DNA from: Limnoperna fortunei
Taxonomy: Eukaryota > Mollusca > Bivalvia > Mytilida > Modiolidae
Direction: 5' to 3'
Assembly (NCBI GenBank): GCA_944474755.1
Contig: OX104120.1
Location: 18,897,992 to 18,961,991, forward strand
Length of the DNA stretch: 64,000 nucleotides
This document shows, in pieces, positions 22,401 to 33,600 of this stretch; positions within the stretch are counted from its first letter, which is position 1, and each line of letters starts with the position of its first letter. A program made the position numbers and the translations under genes. The notes beneath the pieces were generated by a model, which worked only from the letters and a program-made list of their open reading frames with translations, ran no database searches and was not told the DNA's origin.

Positions 22401-23800
22401 AACTTAACCGATATCTCGTTATTAAAACAAACAACTGCACTCGTCGAGCCTTCTATGTGTAACAGTTCCAGGTTGCGAATAACCATATGCTGTTCCATCG
22501 TTTTAGTTTGTCAAACATTATCATAGATCATTATTTACGGTAATTTTAATTACACAATTTATAGCATTTTGGTTTCTTCATTATAAATTTGTGACGAAAT
22601 GTTTCAATTAATATATTTTGGTTTAATTATTAAATACATCTAATTAAATAGGATTAAATTACATCGTATTTTTTCTAAGACGAATAAACATAATGTGATC
22701 ACGCAGACTAATATACTGTATTTTAAATACGGACAGAGAACCAAAGAACTTGTTTCTATTTACAAATACCTTTGTTAGAAGATGAACAAACGGACGAAAG
22801 TAGAAAAGACGAAGGAACGGACGAAGAAACAATCGTACACCAACGAACGAAACACGAAAACTTTTGCAAAAAGTGAAAGTTGAAAGGTTGAAATGTTAAT
22901 AAAGAATGAATAAATTTAACATTAACATCACAATTCAATAAAAGATACACAAGCATAACAACTTAAGACCAGAGGTTCTTAAGAGCCTTTATGGCTGACC
23001 TGATTTTATAGGCAATGAAGATTGTAGACCTACGGTACAGGACAGGGCTGGCCTTCCAATGGCCTTCCGTTGTGTGTTTCATTGGTTGTAGGAACACGTA
23101 ACCGTTATACTGGTATACCAACACTGGTCGTAATTGACTAACTCAGTTGTTTTAACGAAATGTATTATCAGCAAAGCGTCAATACAGAACAATAAAGTTA
23201 ATTTAACAAGGTTGCCAATTCCAAAGTATAATTTCAACAGTTTTCGTAACAGGGTTTAAGAGCAGGCTGAAGAGGGTTGGAAATTGAGCTGCTTATATAG
23301 ATTCAGTTAAAATACGACGCAATTTCCATCACTTGCAGCCAGGTCATACGAGGTTACAGTCGCAGAGACACAATGTCTGGTTCTGCACCTGCAGTCTCGG
23401 ATACACAAAAGCAATTAACTATTTTGAAAAATAAAACAATAAGAAATGTGACAAAAACATATCACCAACATTACCATAGTTGACCCAAGTTACATTGTTT
23501 GTCAATCAATTGAATCGTCGTGCAAACACCCTCCCCAAATATGGTAACAGCACTGATTGTACCTTAAGGACCTTCCACGATCGCTGGTTGACATTATTTA
23601 TATTACAGATAGTTTTGGAATTAAAACTTGTCAATAAAGCTCTAATTAGATAATTTGTTTAAAATGCTATCAAGCCAGAGTACAAACTTTTAACGCAATA
23701 CACTTTAAAGATAAACTTCATACAATTACAGATAAAATATGTTAAAATAGTTAAAATATAATATTTAATTAATGATTAAATATTGAAAAATTATTTTTAA
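19401..23800. other. Non-coding stretch, no feature recognised
   Basis: About 4.4 kb of AT-rich sequence with only short frames (all under 80 codons) that resemble no protein I know. Two adjacent frames at 20943-21143 and 22117-22349 were inspected and have no recognisable domain. A weakly similar ~130-bp segment may be shared between 22358-22500 and 25848-25975 (TGTATT.TTTGA, ATATGCAYAACTT), perhaps an old dispersed repeat. No tRNA or other RNA gene was seen. Confidence 0.35.
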
Positions 23801-23803
23801 ATG

Positions 23804-24524
23804 TTAACGACTTCCGGGTTGGAAACCCATAGTGTTACAAGATGGCATTTGCCTGATGTTAAACTGTCCTGTAATTTTCAATAAATAAGAGGACCATTCA
23901 AACAATATTGCTAGAAAGTTTTGTTTCCATTGGTTAACTGGTTTTATAGAGAAGAAGAATTTTTTTAATTTGCCCATAGGGTCCACTGTTAATCGAAGTC
24001 CTGTGGTGGTGGCCATTTTGGTTTTCCGATTGGCATAAAAACACACTTTATCAAGAACCATCTAAAATAATATTAGTAGTAAGTTTTGTTTCCATTGGTT
24101 AATCGGTTTCAGAGAAGCCTTTTTTCACTTTTTTCCCATAGGGTCCAATGTTAAACCAAGTCCTGGGGTGGCGGCCATTTTGGTTTTTCAAGTGGCATAA
24201 AAAACATAAACATAAAAAACATAAACTTTATAAAGAACCATCCAAACAATAGAAGAAGCCCTTTTACGCTTTTTTCCATAGTGTCTTATGTTAAACCAAG
24301 TCCTGCGTTAGTGGCCATATTGGCTTTCCAATCCAAATAAAAACACAAACTTTGTAAAGGTCCATTCAATGAACATTATGGCCAAGTTTGGTTTCAATTG
24401 ACCAAGTGGTTTCAGAATAAGATTAAAATGTAAAAAGAGTACAGACGCCGACGACAATGACGAGGAAGACGACGGACGCAAAGTGATAACAATAGCTCAC
24501 CTGACCCTTGGGTCAGGTGAGCTA
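23804..24524. repeat. Repeat with ~150-bp internal units and a terminal hairpin
   Basis: A unit containing GTTTCCATTGGTTAA, then CCCATAGGGTCC, then GTCCTG..GTGGCGGCCATTTTGG recurs with the CCCATAG markers at 23973, 24135 and 24276 (162 and 141 bp apart). The right end is GC-rich (GACGCCGACGACAATGACGAGG) followed by a perfect hairpin at 24493-24524. Repeats ending in such a TCACCTGACCC/GGGTCAGGTGA hairpin are common in bivalve genomes as far as I recall. The 85-codon minus-strand frame at 23804-24061 is part of this repeat, not a gene. Confidence 0.7.
24493..24524. repeat. Perfect 15-bp hairpin with 2-nt loop
   Basis: TAGCTCACCTGACCC (24493-24507) is followed by TT and its exact reverse complement GGGTCAGGTGAGCTA (24510-24524), then a run of A. 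On the plus strand it would also resemble a structured 3' terminus. It marks the end of the repeat at 23804. Confidence 0.85.
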
Positions 24525-24807
24525 AAAAAAACAAATACAAGGAAAAGTACTACTATCTTGGGACATAAAACATTATTAATAATACATTAATACTCAGACA
24601 CGAAGATGTGAATCGAAATAACAAGGAAAAAACCACAAAAACAATATTAAATGTACCCCTTAACTAAGGAAAAAACACACACTTTCTTCCAGAACATCTA
24701 TCCAAATACAATTACACGGCAATCAAATACGAATTTATAAAGAAAAGAAAATGCTAGAGAATGCAACAAGAACCCATATAAAGACTAATTTCTTGTTTGA
24801 ATGGTCT

Positions 24808-25026
24808 TTGGCGCCACTTTTCGCAAATTTTCATCTATATTCTGGCGTGGAGCCAGAGCATCCAGAAAAAACCCTGCGGTCGGAAAAAAAATGCAATCCT
24901 TGTCAATTTACATGAGAGTTAACTAAACCCTGCCCGCAGTGAGACTCGCAACCTCAGTGTTGACAGACTAATTGACCACTAGTAGATCACCAACTACCTT
25001 AGCAACTCAACCACCGAGGCGCCACG
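24808..25026 (-). mobile_element. tRNA-derived SINE-like element
   Basis: On the minus strand it begins GGCGCCTCGGTGGTTGAGTT and contains GAGTTGCTAAGGTAG (A-box-like) and GGTTGCGAGTC (B-box-like) about 50 bp apart. A body follows with GCAGGGTTTAGT, GACAAGGATTGCA and CTGGATGCTCTGGCTCC. This layout fits a tRNA-derived SINE. Fragments of the same body are at 34845, 35335 and 57320. The superfamily is not assigned. Confidence 0.6.
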
Positions 25027-25029
25027 TTA

Positions 25030-26260
25030 CAGACCGATGAAAATGTGAAGTAAATGTGAAGTAAAATATACTTTTATTTTGAGAATAAGATAAACAACAA
25101 TAAAAATATGAGCAGAATTAGCTGTTCAGATCAGGCAAACTTGGTAGATTCTTCCTCCTGTTTATTCTAATTACGGGCGTTTTTCAGCTATATATATTAC
25201 GAACACTGGTTACAGCAAACTCAAAAAAGTGTCACCTCTATACATACATCGAAAGTCTTTGCCCTAAAAGTACAGCCTTATTTAAACAGACCAACTATAA
25301 AACGGTAAACAGTTCGTAAAAAAATCGTGCAATAAAATAGGGATAAAAAGGTTCTACAAAGATGAAGACTTGACATTTTAATTCAGTTCGGACTAACTCC
25401 ACTGCCCGTCTATAAAAAGATAAGTTTATAATAGACTGTAGGGACATTGCAACATCATAACTATAAAAACAAAACTAGGCAGGTTTTGTTAGTTTAATTT
25501 GTAGGGATATTATAGGTCAAGACAGCGGTTTTCATATATAAACAATTGAAAATAATTGATGGACTAGACCAGCACTCACAATACGAAAGGTATATAACAC
25601 GATGAACAGAAAACTTTTAACCCGTAATACTAGTACCTAACCAATCAGAAATCTTACCAGATGCTCTAAAATGATAAAGGTCTAGTCATCATTAAATACA
25701 AGTGTCTTGTTATCTTTTGTAATTTGCAGAACAAGAACGGAACTCTAATTGAATTGTATTAATTTTTCGGAATGCAAAGCAATATACAATGTATGTTTCA
25801 ATTATATTATATATATTATCTGATACCCAGTAAAGGAACTCCATTCGTTACCATGTATTGTTTGACGTCCAGCGCCTGGATTATGCATAACTTTAACCAC
25901 ATCTTCCTTCTTTAAAGACATAATTGAACTCATGTTTCGTAGTTACTCTCTGACGAGGCATAACATTTGCTGTCCTAATTTCCCCAGTTTCCTAACGTAA
26001 ATGAAGATAAGGACTGCTCATTGTTTAAAAAAATAATGAAGCGAAGAAATCACCTACTCATCATGTGGTTCTGTCAAGTGCACTTTGAATTATAGGCGCC
26101 GCCGATGTTATTTTTAAGTTTGTCTAATATTACTGTCTTCGATGGTCTAAGTGTATCATCTGGAACTAAGATTGTGTTAAATCCGACTGCAGATAATTTG
26201 TAGTGACCACCATCTGCAATTTTTTTAACAGACTTTTATCAGATATACACAATACAAATT
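25030..26260. other. Non-coding stretch, nothing recognised
   Basis: AT-rich, no frame of interest and no recognised repeat apart from the possible weak similarity of 25848-25975 to 22358-22500. Confidence 0.35.
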
Positions 26261-26263
26261 GTC

Positions 26264-26414
<151 letters not shown>

Positions 26415-26496
26415 CGTAGATTAAATGAACTTTTGTCATAAAGTGTTACTATATTATATTAATAATAGATTTTCTTAGTTTTATGGTTGCTTTGAA

Positions 26497-26570
26497 CTTG
26501 ATAATATAAATAGTGTGTCATAAAAATTCGATCACATGCTGTACATAAATTAATTAAGTGTTTATATTTA
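26497..26570. repeat. Dispersed ~75-bp repeat, copy 1
   Basis: GTGTGTCATAAAAATTCGAT and CACATGCTGTACATAAATTA recur almost unchanged at 28615-28680 in the same orientation. The family is unknown. Confidence 0.7.
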
Positions 26571-26574
26571 TAAT

Positions 26575-27420
26575 TATACATAGGAGTTATAGAAATTTTT
26601 GATTTTTTAATCATTGACCTTTTGTCAATAATGCTATTTCCTTTGGAGAATTGTCTATGCTGGACTTTGCTTTAACTAAGAACAAAGCAAAGGTATGTCA
26701 AAAAAGATATTCTGTTATAATTTCCCTTCAAAAGAGCTATAATGGTTTACACGAATAATGTATTCATATGTAAATACTAAAGTTACCTCAATCAAATAAT
26801 ATCGTTAAGATAAGGCTTACGTGTTCCACATTTCGAGCAAACGTGCTACAAGCAAATGAAACATAGTTAAATTAAATTATCCCCGACTTGTTACAAATGC
26901 TGGCTTTTGATTGGTTGGTTACCCGTTGATACAAATCCCATGCCCCCGGCTCAATGGTGTATTGTTTATGCGTTGCTAATAACTTTTAGAGTGCCATGGT
27001 ATGTTATTTCACAAAGGAATATTTCCAATTCTGTCTTTTATATTTCTATTTTTACTTCATTTTAAACGCTGCAGATGTCCTACCTTCACACAGACACACG
27101 TAAATATAAATGAAATCGGACCTTGACGTCATTCTCTTTTGACGTTATGATATCGTCACTTGAGCCGCCAAAATACCGAAAGTAAAAAAATACAATGGAA
27201 CACGGCATTAAAACTAATAAAACCCTATAAGTCTGAGGTTGGTACCCAAGGTACCATCCTCGACCTGGTAAAACGGGCATTTTGTGAATAAAAAAAGTAA
27301 ATTCTTTTGTGAGCAACCGTGATGACGTTGCATATTTAGCTTATTTCTGACGGACGACAAAAGAACCTATTTTCAGCCTTTTAAAGTTGTAAGCCGGGGA
27401 TAAATCCGTTTCCTTCCTGA
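26575..27420. other. Non-coding stretch, nothing recognised
   Basis: A 76-codon minus-strand frame at 27086-27316 has no recognisable domain. No repeat was identified. Confidence 0.3.
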
Positions 27421-27509
27421 TAACCCGGGTGTATGGAAATTGTACCACTTCAGAGTACCTCTGGACAAAAGTACTTTCAGGTGGTACAATTTCCATACAC
27501 TCGGGTAAT
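27421..27509. repeat. 89-bp near-perfect hairpin
   Basis: Left arm 27421-27458 and right arm 27471-27508 are 38 nt each and complementary with about five mismatches. The core GTGGTACAATTTCCATACAC (20 bp) pairs perfectly, and the loop is 12 nt. The size and stem fit either a microRNA-type precursor or a tiny foldback element. Nothing in the flanks decides between them. Confidence 0.75.
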
Positions 27510-28365
27510 AACGTAGGTAACTTACAGAATGACTTGCCGCAAGTAGCGTGTGCCGAGAGTGCAACGTTCCTTGAACGTGAATGAGCCGATGTTTAATTGT
27601 TGAATGATCTTCTTCTTCTTTAATAACTTTTTTCTACTTTTATGGTAGAAATCTCTTTTCATCATATATCCCCGAAATTAGTTTAATGATTTTAACGTGA
27701 TAACGTTCTAAATTAATCTGAAATGTTGATTGCTGGACAATAATCAACCAATAAACAAATTAATTCCAAACGATGCAAACTGTGACGGTAAAGTGTCATT
27801 GTTATAATTATTAGAACAACGAATTTAATTACGTACCAACATCGTTACATGTATCATCTCTGCAAAGGACAGAGGTAACAGAATACAGTGCAAATAGAGC
27901 GAATATTATAATTTTTGATAGTGTAGTTTGAAATTGATATCAACTGGAAATGTATATCTACTTTTATAACAACGATATTTTTTATACTAAATGTCTGTTG
28001 GGTCTTGCGAAATAACTTGACAATCTGTCGCTCGGTGCACATACAATTTCATATCAGTTTTTTTTAAGGGTTTATTATCATAGACTTAAATATATTTTCT
28101 TGTTAATTTATTGATTGTATGATGAAGCAACCATACTTGCAGCTATATTGAGTACAAGAGGGAAAGTAAACAGAAAATAAATTTGGCAACATAAAACAAA
28201 GAGATATAGATACTCTCTAGATTATTTGGTCTGGTACTAGAACAGTATGTGTATTTCTGTATGGACAGATAATTTTGCGTTTATTAGATGCTTATAATAT
28301 AATGATGAAAAGTTTTTTAAATAAAGCATGCAACAGTTTATTTGTACAGAACTTTTTTTAAAAGA
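27510..28365. other. Non-coding stretch, nothing recognised
   Basis: AT-rich, only short frames (a 62-codon one at 27854-28042 without recognisable content). Confidence 0.3.
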
Positions 28366-28369
28366 CCAC

Positions 28370-28605
28370 AATCGAAAAGAAAACATAGATAATAAAATGT
28401 CATCAAAGATAACAAGGTTTATATAATTTACTACGCCAGACGCGCGTTTCGTCTAATCAAGACTCATCAGTGGCGCTCAATCCCAAACAATATTTAAAAT
28501 CCAAATGATTAAGATGTTGTAGAGTTTTTTTTAGAGTATTTTGGAGCAGTTTTGAAGGCGTTACATCAACGGGGAAGTCAAATGGTGCAACAGGTAGAGG
28601 TTTAT
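28370..28605 (-). mobile_element. Retrozyme/Penelope-type repeat fragment with intact hammerhead core
   Basis: The minus strand carries ~130 bp of body (28600-28471, including CTACAACATCTTAATCA) that matches the body at 42.48-42.54 and 42.83-42.89 kb. Then come the hammerhead-like core (28470-28432) and a 3' tail (TTATCTTTGATGACATTTTATT) ending near 28385. The tail ends at the same point as in the copies at 30.6 and 42.95 kb, which suggests a true 3' end. Confidence 0.65.
28432..28470 (-). ncRNA. Hammerhead ribozyme-like core, best-preserved copy
   Basis: On the minus strand: CTGATGA, stem II GTC-loop-GAC, GAAA, stem III CGC-loop-GCG, then TA. All conserved core bases of a hammerhead are present, with a 3-bp stem II and a 3-bp stem III plus the A-U closing pair. 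The two bases expected to start stem I (A before CTGATGA, G after the cleavage point) do not pair here, so stem I is weak. Minimal hammerheads of this kind are known from Penelope-like elements and metazoan retrozymes, where they can cleave as dimers. Activity is inferred. Confidence 0.65.
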
Positions 28606-28680
28606 AATATAAAAAGTGTGTCATAAAAATTTGATCACATGCTGTACATAAATTAAGTGTTTATATTATATCTTAATTGA
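28603..28680. repeat. Dispersed ~75-bp repeat, copy 2
   Basis: Matches 26497-26570 in the same orientation, starting right where the hammerhead-bearing repeat ends. Confidence 0.65.
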
Positions 28681-28989
28681 CAACTGTTCCATCTGTCATA
28701 TCAGCAATAGATCAAACACTTAATTGTAATTTGTTAAGACAACAATCGTTAACGGTACTCACCAATAATTAGATTAATTAAATTATATTATCTTTCGAAT
28801 TAGTTTTTCAAAAAATATATCTATGCTTCATTTTATGAATTTATGTGATACTAGATCATAATGTAAATTGATAGGATAAGTTATTTGTTGGAATTTAAAT
28901 TTCTATAAAAAAGGTAAGTTTATATTTGCTAACTCTTGTGTGGATTAATGAACTTTCAAAGGGATGGCTAAAAATATGGCCGTTTTCAT

Positions 28990-29405
28990 ATCGAAACGAA
29001 AACCCGTCCTGTCAAGATTTTTTCACTTTAAGTAAACTTGATTTATTCAAACTTTATGTTTTTGTAAACTACATGATCTCAACTTTAGCAGAAAGTAAAC
29101 ATTTTTTGACAGATATATATTTTAAAAAAGATACAAGGCCTCAATCTTTGAAATCGAGAAAAAAATGTCAGTATGTCATTCAGAACGAAATCCTGTCCTG
29201 TCAAGATTTTTTTACTTTACCTTTATCAAAATGCATCAAGCTTTATATTTTTAGAATCTGTATGATCTAAGCTTGAATAATATTTAAACATTTCTTGACA
29301 GGCAATAGATTTTATGTAAACTATTTATCGTCAAATATGATTACTCTATGAATTTTCAGTCGATTTATCATGTCACCAAATCCCGTCCTGTCAAGAATTT
29401 TTTTT
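28990..29405. repeat. ~190-bp tandem repeat with GTCCTGTCAAGA marker
   Basis: GTCCTGTCAAGAWTTTTTT occurs at 29006, 29195 and 29385, spaced 189 and 190 bp. Sequence between them is partly shared (AACATTTYTTGACAGRYA, ATATATTTT). The last two markers are also inside the left arm of the inverted repeat described next. No protein features. Confidence 0.65.
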
Positions 29406-30546
29406 CAATAAGGGATACAACTTCAAGAGTTTTATGTATCATTGACTCTTATTCTATTGACACATACTGTAATGTACATCAACGTTTGGTGTTTACAAAG
29501 TTTAGAGTTTATAATGACAATATAGTACAAGGATAATATGTCCATTTATCACATTTATTACACTTTATTAGGTGTTTATTTATTTCCATTGCAGGATTGC
29601 GTAAAATGGGGTCCGCACCATCCGTTATATTGCTTAAGGCATCTTTAATCAACTGGTTTTGGATCAGTGTCATGACTATTTAAGCCAGAGGTGATGGGAC
29701 TTTTACGCCCAGATGAATTTTTAATAATAACTTTAGGACTTGTTTTATGTTTATCTTCATTTCCGATCATGCTACTCATCTTTGTAATGTTTGAGTTTAT
29801 ATCATGCGTATTTTCATTAATAGCAAGCAAGTTACTGTCAGTTTCACCACAATACTCATCCGTATCTCTTACTTAGTCAGATCCGCTATTTATACTTATA
29901 TCATTTAAAACATTAGCACTAATACGGTCTTGTTGCAGTTTTTCATTTCACGTATGACCGTATCCTTTTGCACTTTTGATGTTCATATGTACAGTCGATG
30001 AACCGGTTATTCCGCGTATGTTACATATCTTCCAATTTCAGTATTATTTAAAAAATATATTTTTAATTAAACATTCCATAGACACATTGTGGTCTTTATA
30101 TTACATTTTTGGATGTTTATCCTGCAGCGTAATTTTTATAAACATTTGTTTCTTAAATATTACAAAACGCTAACCTGAAAGATCGTGTCGATCTTTAAAA
30201 CTTCAATCAATCTTAAGTATATCGATGACTGTTTGATTTTTTTATGGTAAACATTTAACTGTTTCATAAAAAAACATGAGTTTAAAGGCAAAATTTCTTG
30301 ACAGGACGGGATTTGATGACATGAAAAATCGATTGAAAATTCATAGAGTAATCATATTTGACGATACATATTTTACATAAAATCTATTGCCTATCAAGAA
30401 ATGTTTATATATTATTCAAGCTTAGATCATACAGATTCTAAAAATATAAAGCGTGATGCATTTTGATAAAGGTAAAGTAAAAAAATCTTGACAGGACAGG
30501 ATTTCGTTCTGAATGACATACTGACATTTTTTTCTCGATTTCAAAG
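29146..30546. repeat. Inverted repeat with ~257-bp arms
   Basis: Left arm 29146-29402 is about 96-97% identical to the reverse complement of 30291-30546. Both arms hold the GTCCTGTCAAGA markers and the CTTTGAAATCGAG edge. The ~890-bp spacer has no recognisable gene. High arm identity means a recent inverted duplication or a foldback element. The 83- and 114-codon frames at 28926 and 30422 share a C terminus only because they read through these arms. Confidence 0.85.
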
Positions 30547-30569
30547 ATATAAAAAAATAACATGTAATC

Positions 30570-30645
30570 AAAGATATATCAAGGTTACGAAATTTACTAC
30601 GCCAGAAGCGCATTTGGTCAAACCAAGACTCACAAGTGGTGCTCA
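30570..30645 (-). mobile_element. Hammerhead-bearing repeat fragment, degraded core
   Basis: The minus strand at 30636-30598 reads CTTGTGA, GTC-loop-GAC, CAAA, TGC-loop-GCG, TA. The layout is recognisable, but CTGATGA and GAAA core positions are mutated, so cleavage is not expected. The 3' tail (TATCTTTGATTACATGTTATT) ends like the copy at 28.4 kb. Confidence 0.55.
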
Positions 30646-30649
30646 GTAG

Positions 30650-33600
30650 TAGTAGGATAGCTAAATGAACCAATCCGTCGAGTAATTTTATTTTGTTCTG
30701 TTTAATTGGTGCCTTATTCGAATTTTAGCCTTTCAGCTATATTATAGTGTCCAAGTTTAATTAGGTGAGGACACTTTTGTACAATCCTCCCATAACATTG
30801 CAACTTTCTGACTTAAGATGCTAAGATAGAATTGAGTTTTGTTGAACGAACTCTGTTTTGAGTTGTTTTGAACGTTAAATTATAAAAGATCGACTGACTT
30901 ATATCCATTCCGATGATATTACATACTTCGTTTATTCTGCACAATCCAGCCAAAATCTTGATTTCATACGCAACGATCTGTAATTGGGTAATTTGTAATA
31001 TTTCTTGATATAGTCCAACACCTCCTTACACGCGTCAAAAAATCTAATGGCCTTTATTCGTCAATATTTTAATACAAAAAAGACAAAACTGGTGCCGTTT
31101 TGAGATTGGTGTGTTTGTCGTAACATTTGCAGCTTTAGTGAAAGAGAGCAGATGACTTATAGTACTTACAAAATTGTTTGCACCAAGGAAATTATCAATA
31201 AAACAACACATCAAAATTTTATAACCAGCAAACTTTAGAACTAACAACAAGAATAGAGCAACTACTGCAGCAATGGTCCTGATTTGGTACAGGGCTTTCA
31301 AAATAAATGGTGGGTTAAACCACGTTTTATGGTATGCCAAACCTCACCCTTCCACTACTAAAGTATATGCGTTGGTTGCTGATGTAAATGGTTGGGTATC
31401 ATATGGCACAAGTCAGTAATATGTGTATCCAATAATCACAATGTAGCACAATCACTGGGTACTCAATGCAAACGTTAAAAAACGTAATTTTTTAAATTTA
31501 AATATATGATAACCAGTACACTACATGGCGAATTCCGTATCGTAAGTTGTATCACCACTCGACCAATATCAGCCTAAAGTCCCGGCGGCTGATATTGCTT
31601 CCTCGTATTTTTGCTACGTACAAGTGGTTTTTGCGGTGATGAATTCAGCTTGTTTTGTTTTCCTTTTGATTTTGATTTAGACAACATGCAACAAAAACGC
31701 TTGATAATAATTATACTCGTATCGACAAGTAACCCTGTGATCGTTATCTTCATATCATATTATGACTGTTACAACACTATTATAACACTTTTTTTAACAC
31801 TTATATTATAATTAATACAGCGATTAGTCTTTTTGTGCATTCTATCTGTGATAAATGTTACATAGTATACAACAATATCAGACAGAAAAGATATGCAAAC
31901 ATGTGTGTTGATCTATGAAAATATGGAATGTTGAATGATAGCATATGTTTAAACACTGAGAAAGAGAGAGTTTTATCCGGACTTTTGACTGTGCTTGAAT
32001 ACAAAATTTATTGAAACGACCTGCCTAAGATAAAGGGTTTTTACTGGTAAAAATGCTCGCAATAATAGTAATGTAAAATTTCTGAAGTTGAATTAAACTC
32101 CATTCAAGCAAACATACATGTATATCTTCATATAGATATATACAAACCATAAAAAACACAAATTTCGCCTTGTTCGTCTTTTGTCGGATTAATAATATCC
32201 TCTAAATACGTTTGCAATCCCAGGCAAAAGTTCTAGTTTTCCGTCCGTTTTGTTTTTCGACTCGATCGATTGATTTTTATGCTGTCTTATAAAACTGTAT
32301 CTAAGCACTTGTATGATTCGTTATTATGTATTCAGAATTGTCATCAACCTATTATTAACTATGATGTTTTGGGTTTCTCGGTAATTGCAGTTTAATTGAA
32401 ATTAAATCAAAGTAAATTGAAGTTAAGATTAAAATGGGGTTAGAGTAAACTATTTATTTATTTAATGCATGTTGGTACTGCACAAACGAACTTAAAAATC
32501 ACTTTTAGATTAGAAAGACCGCAAGGTAGCTAAGTCCCTAAATCTCAGCTTCGTTACATTTATAATGTCCTATCAATAACAATTCTCGATTTGGATACTT
32601 AATTCTCATCTATCGAATTGAACTTGAGATTAGAGAAATAAATGAGATAAATAAGCCGCTTCATATTTGCATTTACGCCACTAAATCGGGACTAATGAAG
32701 GACTTTCTACTGAGCTCTACGACAAACGTGATGATTTAAACGTTCTTGAGAGATCCTGTCACTAGGTTGTTTGTGTGTTGGTTTGTTCCGTGTTTGTTGT
32801 TGTTTGTTTTATGTCATTGAATTAGTGTTTTGGACCTGACACTTCGTCAGTTTGAGTATCTTTTCGCTTATTACTTACAAATCATGTCTTTCACGGTTTT
32901 GTTGACGTGTTCCCATTCATATGTGTCTTCATTCCCAACTTGCGGTAAACAAGATTTATCTCGAATTTGCAGAGTTATCTGTTCTTAAGAGCAGGTACAT
33001 GTACTTTATATTACCTAGTGTGGGTAAAAAGTAGTTTTTCTACAATATTCTGTAAAATTTATTATGATATGCAAAATTATTCTGCAGTTGTTTTTATTTG
33101 TACTGGAAGAGTCAGTCCACAGACATTATTTAAAAAAAATTAAAATGTGATTTTCCCCTATCTGTTCAATACTAAATACCTGCTGTTATGAAAGACAACT
33201 CTTGCAAATGTGAAGTAACTCTTGTATTCCGAAAATAGGGAATTCCGTTCAGTAATATAACAACTGTCGATTTTTTTGCTTTATATGTGTATATCATTAC
33301 ATGATATTTCCGTTGTTTATAAAGCAGTGTGTTTAAAGATAAACACCATGAATATAACTGAAACAATGCTTACTGGACGGTAAACAAGAATCAAGTACTA
33401 CATTAAGCAACAAGAGACAAAATACAATTATGGCGAACAACAACGTCGTTAAACAGTCAAAGTAGCCGGAATGTTTTGTTACATTTTGTTTGGCAGCACT
33501 TGTTTATGGAGTATTCATTTCCCAATAAATCAGTTACTCAAGAGCCTGTATTGCATGTCCCGATTCCCTTGATAGAGGGTATCCGATAACCAGTTCACAA

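Noticed and set aside
23804..24061. 85-codon minus-strand frame
   Set aside because: It runs through a tandem repeat unit (CCCATAGGGTCC/GGCCATTTTGG) and is a by-product of that repeat.
24808..25026. A functional tRNA gene
   Set aside because: A- and B-box-like motifs are present, but the acceptor stem and anticodon arm do not fold and the sequence continues as a SINE body.
28926..29270. 114-codon frame and its look-alike at 30422-30673
   Set aside because: The shared C terminus comes from the inverted repeat arms, and composition is that of non-coding AT-rich DNA.
31044..31340. 98-codon minus-strand frame with a hydrophobic segment
   Set aside because: No domain, no homologous neighbour and no splice signals I could support. 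Kept only as a remark on the non-coding stretch.
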